Source: Sphingomonas bacterium (GTDB lineage: Bacteria > Pseudomonadota > Alphaproteobacteria > Sphingomonadales > Sphingomonadaceae). Taken from it: a stretch of DNA of 60,672 nt. A model generated the notes under the pieces. That model saw nothing but the letters and a program-made list of their open reading frames with translations. It was not told the origin of the DNA and searched no databases. The stretch lies in NCBI RefSeq assembly GCF_028292945.1, contig NZ_JAQGLJ010000053.1, positions 1 to 60,672 of the forward strand, in the 5' to 3' direction. The translations under genes and the position numbers were made by a program. Positions 1-6,647 of the stretch are shown in pieces; position 1 is the first letter of the stretch; every line of letters starts with the position of its first letter.

Positions 1-416
1 ACGGCGACGCGCCGCTTGGGCTCCGCACCCTCCTCGACCTCCTCGACCACGCCCGCGAGCAGCTTCTGCTCCTGGATCGGGATGCCGAGCTTCTCGTAGA
101 CGCGCAGGATCTCAGGGTCGACCTCGTCCAGCGAGCCCAGCTTCGGCTTCGCCTTGGGCTCCGCGTAATAATAGGCGTTCTGATAGTCGATCGGCGGGAT
201 GTTGAGCTTCGACCAGTCGGGATGTTCCATCGTCTGCCACAAGGCGAACGCCTTCAGCCGCCAGTCGAGCATCCACTGCGGCTCGTTCTTCTTGGCCGAG
301 ATGTAGCGAACGGTGTCCTCGGACAGCCCCTTGGGCGCGAACTCCTGCTCGATGTCGGAGGAGAAGCCCCACTCGTACTTCTTGTCGATGGCCGCATAGG
401 CCTGGGCGTTCTTCAT
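1..416 (-). CDS. sufB: Fe-S cluster assembly scaffold subunit SufB (C-terminal part outside window)
   Basis: This is the N-terminal 138 codons of SufB, part of the SufBCD scaffold that builds Fe-S clusters in the cytosol. The protein begins MKNAQAYAAIDKKYEWGF and continues with the family features WMLDWRLKAF and PPIDYQNAYYYAEPK. The gene runs off the left edge, so the beta-helix core is not visible. The ATG at 416 overlaps the stop of the upstream Rrf2 regulator gene in an ATGA, which indicates one operon with coupled translation. The rest of the suf operon (sufC, sufD, sufS) would be expected further left. Assignment is secure; only the length is unknown. Confidence 0.92.
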   Translation of the reverse strand, partial: MKNAQAYAAIDKKYEWGFSSDIEQEFAPKGLSEDTVRYISAKKNEPQWMLDWRLKAFALWQTMEHPDWSKLNIPPIDYQNAYYYAEPKAKPKLGSLDEVDPEILRVYEKLGIPIQEQKLLAGVVEEVEEGAEPKRRVA

Positions 417-844
417 GCGAAAACCTTTGCGCGCGGCACGGGAGCCGCGGAGAGTTGAGCGAGGCTGACGCCCGCCAGCGCGCTGCGGATCGCCTCGTTG
501 ACGACGCCCCAGTGCGGTTTGACGAGGCAGTGATGATCGAGCGCGCAGTTGTCGCGCTCGTGATCGACGCAGGTGGTGAGCGCGATCGGCCCCTCCACCG
601 CCTCGACGATGTCGGCAAGGCTGATCGCCGCCGCCGGCCGCGACAGGCGAAAGCCGCCGCCGGTCCCGCGCGCGCTCTCCACGAGCCCCGCCGCCGCGAG
701 CCGCCCGACCAGCTTCTGCGCGGTCGGCAGCGGCACGCCGGTGGCGGTCGCGAGCGTCGTCGCGTTCAGCCGCTCTTGCCCACAATGGCGCGCAGCGGCG
801 GCCATCATCACGACGGCATAGTCGGCAAGGCTGGAAAGGCGCAT
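413..844 (-). CDS. Rrf2-family Fe-S-responsive transcriptional regulator (IscR/SUF regulator type)
   Basis: A 143-residue winged-helix regulator. The start MRLSSLADYAV at 844 is preferred to an ATG nine codons upstream because Rrf2 proteins begin exactly this way and the longer start lies inside a palindrome. Three cysteines at residues 92, 100 and 106 (C-x7-C-x5-C) match the [2Fe-2S] ligand region of IscR, so it probably senses Fe-S status. It is the first gene of the suf operon and overlaps sufB by 4 nt. A perfect 9-bp inverted repeat at 861-883 lies just upstream and is the likely autoregulatory site. Whether it is an IscR or SufR orthologue cannot be decided from sequence alone. Confidence 0.9.
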   Translation of the reverse strand: MRLSSLADYAVVMMAAAARHCGQERLNATTLATATGVPLPTAQKLVGRLAAAGLVESARGTGGGFRLSRPAAAISLADIVEAVEGPIALTTCVDHERDNCALDHHCLVKPHWGVVNEAIRSALAGVSLAQLSAAPVPRAKVFA

Positions 845-860
845 CTGCGAACGGTTCTCA

Positions 861-883
861 AATCGGAGCATTCCGCTCCGATT
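861..883 (-). promoter_or_regulatory. Perfect palindrome upstream of the Rrf2-suf operon (candidate operator)
   Basis: AATCGGAGC at 861-869 and GCTCCGATT at 875-883 form a perfect 9-bp inverted repeat with a 5-nt centre, 17 bp upstream of the regulator ATG at 844. On the minus strand a TTGCCA (888-883) borders it and could be a -35 element, so a bound repressor would block the promoter. Its use by the Rrf2 protein is inferred from position. Confidence 0.55.
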
Positions 884-921
884 GGCAAATGGGCGCGGGC
901 GGCCGCCGCGTCAACCGGCGC

Positions 922-1764
922 TCACGTCTCGCTGACGATCGGATGCACCTGGCCCACCAACGCCCGGCGTTGCGCGATCGTGATCCGGGCCAGCGCGCCG
1001 GGTGCATCGCGCAGGCGGCGGGGGGTCAGGCCGGTGAACTGCTTCACCTCGCGGATCATGTGGCTCTGGTCATAGAAGCCGTCCGCCCCGCCAGTCTCTC
1101 CCGACGCCATCATCACCGCCGCCCGCAGCGCGCGATATTTGCGCGCGAGCAGCTTGGGTGGTGCGCCGTAAAGCGCGTTGCACCGCCGCTCCACCTGTCG
1201 GCGCGACAGGCGGGTCGCGTCCAACAGCGCGTCAAGCGCAGGCGAGGGAGAGCCCGACAGCCACGCATCGACGGCGGTGCAGAAAGTCAGCGCCCCCTCG
1301 TGCCCGCCCCTCAGCCGCCGCCGCAGCAGCGGCTCCGCGACTGCCGCCATCGCCGCCACATCCCCCGCTTCGCGCAACGCCAGCACCGCCGCCGTTCCCT
1401 CGGCGCCCAGCAACGCGGTCGCGTCGACAACGCGATTGCGCGTCGCCGACGCATCGCCCCCGACCAATGCCCACCAGCCTGTCGGAGGAATGCCCATGCC
1501 GAAGACCGTCAATGGCCCTTCGGCGCGGGCGCGCACGGGCCCGGTGGTTGGCCCGATCAGATGGGCAGCCGGCGCATCCTGACGAGACCCGTCGGGAAGA
1601 TGATAGGCGCCCGCACCCGGCGACAATCGGAACCGCAGCTGCGCCTGCTGCGCGCGTTCGACGTCGTCATGGACAGCGGCTGGAGCATGGAAACGGTAGA
1701 ACAACGTCAGGAACGCCCGCAGGTCCGGTGACGGCAGCACATAGTCCAATTCGACGTCGACCAT
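922..1764 (-). CDS. AraC-family transcriptional regulator
   Basis: A 280-residue protein with a C-terminal AraC/XylS DNA-binding region. It starts around residue 175 and includes LSRRQVERRCNALYGAPPK followed by the second helix-turn-helix QSHMIREVKQFTGLTPRRLR. The N-terminal half (residues 1-160) is an unrecognised sensor domain containing GMGIPPTGWWALVG, similar in style to DUF6597-type AraC regulators. It is a single gene divergent from pyrD. Its target and ligand are unknown. The long open frame on the opposite strand of this region is a shadow. Confidence 0.85.
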   Translation of the reverse strand: MVDVELDYVLPSPDLRAFLTLFYRFHAPAAVHDDVERAQQAQLRFRLSPGAGAYHLPDGSRQDAPAAHLIGPTTGPVRARAEGPLTVFGMGIPPTGWWALVGGDASATRNRVVDATALLGAEGTAAVLALREAGDVAAMAAVAEPLLRRRLRGGHEGALTFCTAVDAWLSGSPSPALDALLDATRLSRRQVERRCNALYGAPPKLLARKYRALRAAVMMASGETGGADGFYDQSHMIREVKQFTGLTPRRLRDAPGALARITIAQRRALVGQVHPIVSET

Positions 1765-1812
1765 CGCGACTCGCCCCCCGGCACAGGCACTGTATCGGTT
1801 CGACGTCGAAAC

Positions 1813-1846
1813 AAAAAGCGGCCCGGCAGCCTAAGCCGCCGGGCCG
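1813..1846 (-). terminator. Intrinsic terminator on the minus strand with no obvious gene upstream
   Basis: CGGCCCGGC (1819-1827) and GCCGGGCCG (1838-1846) form a perfect 9-bp stem with a 10-nt loop. AAAAA at 1813-1817 becomes a U-tract on the minus strand. A second perfect hairpin (GGGCGGC 1854-1860, GCCGCCC 1866-1872) precedes it on that strand. No minus-strand coding region ends here, because pyrD lies on the plus strand. It may therefore end a small RNA of the araC-pyrD gap. The rest of the 209-bp gap shows no gene. Confidence 0.65.
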
Positions 1847-1973
1847 TGAGGTAGGGCGGCTAGGGGCCGCCCTTGGGTCGCGAACAACAAGTGGCAGGTC
1901 GTGACGCGTGCGTATTGGATGAAAGCGCCTTGTACGTTTTGACGCCCGCCCCCTTCGATGCGAGGAGGCGGCC

Positions 1974-2996
1974 ATGCTTACGCGCGCACTCCAGGCGATT
2001 GACCCTGAAAGGGCGCACGGGTTGGCGTTGATTGCGCTGTCCGGCTGGTCAAGCCTGGGAACGCCGCTCAGTTCGGCGGCGGACCGGTTTCCAAGGCTCG
2101 CCACCACCGTCGCGGGACTGCGCTTCGCCAATCCCCTTGGCGTGGCGGCGGGCCTCGACAAGGACGCACGCGCCGTCGCCGGCCTGTTCGGACTGGGCGT
2201 CGGTGCGGTCGAGGTCGGCACGCTGACGCCGCTGCCTCAGCCGGGGAACCAAAAGCCACGGCTGTTTCGGCTGGCGGAGGATCGCGCGGTGATCAACCGC
2301 ATGGGGTTCAACAATGGCGGCCTCGACGCCGCGCTCGATCGATTGCCGACGCAGCGCAAGGGTGTCCTCGGCATCAACGTCGGCGCGAACAAGGACGCCA
2401 CCGACCGCATCGCCGACTATGTCCACGGCGTCACCGCCGCCGCGCGGCGCGCGGATTACGTGACGATCAACATCAGCTCACCCAACACGCCTGGGCTGCG
2501 CGATCTGCAGCATGGCGCGGCCTTGCGCGACCTGCTCGCCGCCTGCGTCGCCGCACGCGGCGCGACGCCCCTGTTCCTGAAGGTCGCACCCGACCTGGAG
2601 CCGACCCAGATTGACGAGATCGCCACCGCCACGATCGACGCGGGGCTCGACGCACTGATCATCGGCAACACCACCGTGTCGCGGCCACCGCTGGGGTCGA
2701 TGCATGCCCGTGAAGCGGGCGGCCTGTCCGGTGCGCCGCTCGCGCCGCTGGCGAGCAGGACGTTGCGCGATTTGCGCCACGCAACCGGTGATCGCATCGT
2801 GCTGATCGCTGCCGGCGGCATCGGCTCCGCCGCGGAAGCCTATGCCCGCCTTCGAGCGGGTGCGAGCCTGGTGCAACTCTACACCGCGCTGGTGTATGGC
2901 GGCCCCGGCCTGCCGGCGCGCATCCTGCGCGATCTGGACGCCCTGCTCGCCCGCGACGGCTTCGCCAATGTTGCGGATGCGGTGGGGGTCGATTGA
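1974..2996 (+). CDS. pyrD: Quinone-dependent dihydroorotate dehydrogenase (class 2)
   Basis: Oxidises dihydroorotate to orotate in pyrimidine biosynthesis and passes electrons to membrane quinone through FMN. The 340-residue protein has the class 2 amphipathic N-terminus (LTRALQAIDPERAHGLAL), the substrate motif GFNNGGL, the catalytic-serine loop NISSPNTPGLRDLQ, and the FMN phosphate-binding GGIGSAAEAY near the C-terminus. The length is normal for the class. GAGGAGG lies a few bases before the ATG at 1974. It is transcribed alone, divergent from the AraC regulator. Confidence 0.96.
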   Translation: MLTRALQAIDPERAHGLALIALSGWSSLGTPLSSAADRFPRLATTVAGLRFANPLGVAAGLDKDARAVAGLFGLGVGAVEVGTLTPLPQPGNQKPRLFRLAEDRAVINRMGFNNGGLDAALDRLPTQRKGVLGINVGANKDATDRIADYVHGVTAAARRADYVTINISSPNTPGLRDLQHGAALRDLLAACVAARGATPLFLKVAPDLEPTQIDEIATATIDAGLDALIIGNTTVSRPPLGSMHAREAGGLSGAPLAPLASRTLRDLRHATGDRIVLIAAGGIGSAAEAYARLRAGASLVQLYTALVYGGPGLPARILRDLDALLARDGFANVADAVGVD

Positions 2997-3057
2997 CGCC
3001 CCCGCCCGCATCGCCAGCGCCAGTTGAAGGGGGCGTCGCGCGCGCCTAGGGTCTTAG

Positions 3058-4791
3058 GTGATGAAGAAGCTGCTGTTCGCCGTCGCCCTCGCCCTGCCCG
3101 CCACGATCGCCGACGCGCGAAAGCAAGCGCCGGCCCAAGGGGTGGTGAGCGCCGCCGACGAGCGCGCCGCGGCCGCCGGTATCGAGATCCTGCGCGCGGG
3201 CGGCAGCGCCACCGATGCGGCGATCGCCACCATGCTGGCGCTGAACGTCGTCGAGCCGCAGAGTTCGGGCATCGGCGGCGGCAGTTTCTGGGTCTCGCAT
3301 TCCGGCGGCAAGCTTTCCACGGTCGATGCACGCGAGACGGCTCCCGCCGCCGCCGACGGCCGCTGGTTCTTCGGTCCCGACGGCAAGCCGCTCAACCGTC
3401 GCGACGCGGTGCCCGGCGGGCGCAGCGTCGGCGTGCCCGGGGCGTTGCGCGGCATGGCGCTTGCGCACCGGCAGGGTGGGCGACTGCCGTGGGCGCGGCT
3501 GTTCCAACCCGCGATCCGACTGGCGCGCGACGGCTGGGTGGCGACACCGCGCTTCGTCGGCGGCCTCAACAGCTATGGCCGGCATCTCACCACCGAGACG
3601 CGCGCGCTCTACACCGGACCGGGGGGACAGCCGCTCAAGGCGGGCGATCGTCTGCGCAATCCGGCTCAGGCGGCGCTGTTCCAGCGGCTGGCGCGACAGG
3701 GTGGGGACAGCTTCTATGTCGGCCCCCAGGCCGCCAAGCTGGTCCGCGCTGTCAACACCGCCGAGCGCAACCCGTCGCGCATGACGACCGGCGACCTCGC
3801 TACCTACGCCGCGAAGTCGCGGACGCCGGTATGCGTCACCTATCGCACGTACAAGGTCTGCGGCATGGGTCCGCCATCGTCGGGCGGGCTGACCGTCTTG
3901 ATGATCCTCAAGCAGCTGGAGCGGTTCGACATGGCCGCGCTCGGCCGCGCCAACCCGACCAGCTGGCATCTGTTCGCCGAGTCCTCGCGCCTCGCCTATG
4001 CCGACCGCGACCTCTATATCGCCGATCCCGACTATGTGTCCGTGCCCGTCGCCGGGCTGCTCGATCCGACCTATCTCCGTCAGCGATCGGCGCTGATCTC
4101 GCCGGACAAGGCGATCGGCAGCTACGCGCCAGGCACCCCGCCCGGTGCGCAACCCCGCGTGCGAGTCGCGGCGGCGGAAACACCGGGCACTACCAGCCTC
4201 GCGGTGGCCGACGCGCGCGGCAATGTCGTCCACGTCACCACCACGGTTGAAGGTGTCTTTGGCTCTGGCCTGGCGGTGGACGGCACGATCCTGAACAACG
4301 AGCTGACCGACTTCGATCTGGCCCCCGAAAAGAACGGCGCGCTGGTCGCGAACCGGGTTGAGGGCGGCAAGCGGCCGCGCTCGTCGATGGCGCCGACCAT
4401 CGTCTATAACCCGGACGGCAGCGTCCGACTGAGCATCGGCGCGGCGGGCGGGCCGACGATCATCGCTCAGATTGCCAAGGCGCTGGTCGGCGTGCTCGAC
4501 TGGCGCATGTCGGCGCAGGACGCGATCGCCATGGGGCTGATCTTCGCGCCCGGCGAGAACGCGGTCGCGGAGCAGGGCACGGAGCTGGACGCGATGGTGC
4601 CGGGCTTGCGCGCGCGCGGGCACAAGATCGTCAGCGCGCCGCTCGGCCTCAAGGCCAATGCCGTCGAGCGCGTGGGTGGACGCTGGATCGGCGCGGCGGA
4701 CCCGCGCAGCGAAGGCGTCTCGATCGATCTGGCGGGCCGCGTCACCACCCCCGCCCGTGCGGTACGACCGGATAACGCACCGCCGGAATGA
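3058..4791 (+). CDS. ggt: Gamma-glutamyltransferase (glutathione hydrolase)
   Basis: Cleaves glutathione and other gamma-glutamyl compounds, probably in the periplasm. The 577-residue precursor starts with a signal peptide (MKKLLFAVALALPATIADA). It autoprocesses at the first Thr of GTTSLAVAD (Thr378), which would be the catalytic nucleophile of the small subunit. Other family features are SGIGGGSFWV near residue 70 with the following substrate-binding Arg, and GAAGGPTIIAQ near 462. The 3' end overlaps the extended reading frame of the next gene, but the preferred start of that gene lies 41 bp downstream. Confidence 0.95.
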   Translation: MMKKLLFAVALALPATIADARKQAPAQGVVSAADERAAAAGIEILRAGGSATDAAIATMLALNVVEPQSSGIGGGSFWVSHSGGKLSTVDARETAPAAADGRWFFGPDGKPLNRRDAVPGGRSVGVPGALRGMALAHRQGGRLPWARLFQPAIRLARDGWVATPRFVGGLNSYGRHLTTETRALYTGPGGQPLKAGDRLRNPAQAALFQRLARQGGDSFYVGPQAAKLVRAVNTAERNPSRMTTGDLATYAAKSRTPVCVTYRTYKVCGMGPPSSGGLTVLMILKQLERFDMAALGRANPTSWHLFAESSRLAYADRDLYIADPDYVSVPVAGLLDPTYLRQRSALISPDKAIGSYAPGTPPGAQPRVRVAAAETPGTTSLAVADARGNVVHVTTTVEGVFGSGLAVDGTILNNELTDFDLAPEKNGALVANRVEGGKRPRSSMAPTIVYNPDGSVRLSIGAAGGPTIIAQIAKALVGVLDWRMSAQDAIAMGLIFAPGENAVAEQGTELDAMVPGLRARGHKIVSAPLGLKANAVERVGGRWIGAADPRSEGVSIDLAGRVTTPARAVRPDNAPPE

Positions 4792-4832
4792 CAGAAAAAG
4801 GCGGGCAACGACCCGACCAAAGCGGAGAGAGA

Positions 4833-6614
4833 ATGCCTCACCTCGAACATTTCCCCGATCTGGTCACGATGTTTTTCGCGCGCGCCGACGAACAGCGCGA
4901 CAAGCCGTTCCTCTGGGCGAAAACGGACGGTGCTTGGACCTCGATCAGCTGGGCTGACGCCGCGCGTCAGGTCGCCAGCCTCGCCACCGCGCTGCGAGCC
5001 AAGGGGCTGAAGCCCGGCGACCGCGTCATGTTGGTCAGCGAGAACCGGCCGCAATGGTGCATCTCCGACCTCGCGATCATGGCCGCCGGCTGCGTGACGG
5101 TGCCGACCTACACCACCAACACCGAGCGCGATCACCAGCACATTCTGGAGAATAGCGGCTCGTGCGCGGTGATCGTCTCGACCGCGAAGCTCGCGAAGAT
5201 ATTGATGCCCGCGGTCCTGAAATCGAACCAGGGTCAGCTCGTCATCGGCATGGAAGAGATGCGCTTCCCCGCCACCGTCGAGCATCACGACTGGCACGCG
5301 CTGATCGCGCAGCATCCCGCGTTGCCCGCCGACATCGTGACGGACTTCGGTCGCGGCGATCTGGCCTGCATCATCTACACCTCGGGCACCGGCGGCGCGC
5401 CGCGCGGCGTGATGCAGCACCACGGCGCGATCCTGCACAACGTCGCGGGATGCGTCGCGGCGATCTCGGACGATCTTGGGATCGATCACCCGGAGACGTT
5501 CCTGTCGTTCCTGCCGCTCAGCCACGCCTATGAACATACCGGCGGCCAATATGTGCCGATCGGCCTGGGCGGGCAGATCTACTATTGCGAAGGGCTGGAG
5601 AAGCTCGCGAGCAACATGGAAGAAGTCCGCCCGACGCTGATGTTCGTGGTGCCGCGACTGCTGGAAGTGCTGCACCAGAGAATCGGCAAGGGGATCGCCA
5701 AGCAGGGCGGCCTGTCACAGCGCCTGCTCGACCAGGCGATGCGAATCGGCGAGCGCGACTACCAAGGCAGGCTGCGCTGGACCGATCGGCCGGCGAAACT
5801 GGTCGTGGACCGGCTGTTCAAACCCAAGATCCGCAAGCGGCTCGGCGGGCGACTGAAGGCGATGATCTCGGGCGGAGCGCCGTTGACGCCCGAGGTCGGC
5901 GTCTTCTTCCATTCGATGGGCCTGACGGTGCTGCAGGGCTATGGCCAGACCGAGGCCGGCCCGGTGATCTCGTGCAATCTGCCGTCGGCCGGCATCCGCA
6001 TGGACACCGTCGGGCCCCCGCTGAGGGACACCGAGGTCCGCATCGCCGCGGATGGCGAGATCCTGGTGCGTGGCGAGCTGGTCATGCACGGCTATTGGCG
6101 CAACGACGCGGAGACCGCGCGCGTGCTCAAGGACGGTTGGTTGCACACCGGTGACATTGGCGAGATCGACGCAGGTGGCCGCATCAAGATCACCGACCGC
6201 AAGAAGGACCTGATCATCAACGACAAGGGCGACAACGTCGCTCCGCAAAAGGTCGAGGGCATGCTGACGCTGCAGCCCGAGATCGCGCAGGCGATGATCA
6301 CCGGCGACCGCCGTCCCTACATGGTCGCGGTGCTGGTCCCCGACCCGGAGTGGGTGCAGCAATGGTGCGCCAAGGGCGGAACCACCTGCGACTTCGCCAA
6401 GCTCGCGGGAGACGCCCAGTTCCGCGCGGCGCTGGGTGCGGCGGTGGAGCGGGTCAACAAGGACCTGTCGCTCACCGAGCGCGTCCGCCGCTTCATTATC
6501 GCCGACGCCGCGTTCGCGATCGAAAACGAACAGCTGACGCCGAGCCTGAAGATCAGGCGGCACGTCATTCGAGCGGCGTATGGAGAGCGACTGGACGCGC
6601 TGTACAAGCACTAA
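4833..6614 (+). CDS. AMP-dependent long-chain acyl-CoA synthetase / ligase
   Basis: A 593-residue member of the adenylate-forming family that would activate a fatty acid to acyl-AMP and then acyl-CoA. Visible motifs are the P-loop YTSGTGGAPRGV near residue 182, GYGQTEAGP near 368, GWLHTGD near 434, DRKKDLII, and the C-terminal LKIRR. The P-loop departs from the usual SGTTGxPKG, with Gly for Thr and Arg for Lys. The ATG at 4833 is preferred over one at 4788 because AGCGGAGAGAG lies just ahead of it and MPHLEHFPDL is a typical start. Chain-length specificity cannot be read from sequence. Confidence 0.9.
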   Translation: MPHLEHFPDLVTMFFARADEQRDKPFLWAKTDGAWTSISWADAARQVASLATALRAKGLKPGDRVMLVSENRPQWCISDLAIMAAGCVTVPTYTTNTERDHQHILENSGSCAVIVSTAKLAKILMPAVLKSNQGQLVIGMEEMRFPATVEHHDWHALIAQHPALPADIVTDFGRGDLACIIYTSGTGGAPRGVMQHHGAILHNVAGCVAAISDDLGIDHPETFLSFLPLSHAYEHTGGQYVPIGLGGQIYYCEGLEKLASNMEEVRPTLMFVVPRLLEVLHQRIGKGIAKQGGLSQRLLDQAMRIGERDYQGRLRWTDRPAKLVVDRLFKPKIRKRLGGRLKAMISGGAPLTPEVGVFFHSMGLTVLQGYGQTEAGPVISCNLPSAGIRMDTVGPPLRDTEVRIAADGEILVRGELVMHGYWRNDAETARVLKDGWLHTGDIGEIDAGGRIKITDRKKDLIINDKGDNVAPQKVEGMLTLQPEIAQAMITGDRRPYMVAVLVPDPEWVQQWCAKGGTTCDFAKLAGDAQFRAALGAAVERVNKDLSLTERVRRFIIADAAFAIENEQLTPSLKIRRHVIRAAYGERLDALYKH

Positions 6615-6617
6615 GCG

Positions 6618-6647
6618 CTTCCCTCTCCCGCTTGCGGGAGAGGGAAG
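6618..6647. repeat. REP-like palindrome between convergent genes
   Basis: CTTCCCTCTCCCGC and GCGGGAGAGGGAAG form a perfect 14-bp inverted repeat separated by TT. It lies between the ends of the acyl-CoA synthetase and M16 peptidase genes. It belongs to the same type as 53195-53216 and parts of 46650-46808. It may act as a bidirectional terminator, although no T-run follows. Confidence 0.75.

Noticed and set aside
889..1731. A 280-codon plus-strand frame opposite the AraC regulator
   Set aside because: The minus strand has a clear AraC DNA-binding domain; the plus frame is Arg/Pro-rich noise.
3046..4623. A 525-codon minus-strand frame opposite the gamma-glutamyltransferase gene
   Set aside because: Shadow frame; the plus strand encodes a complete conserved enzyme with signal peptide and active site.
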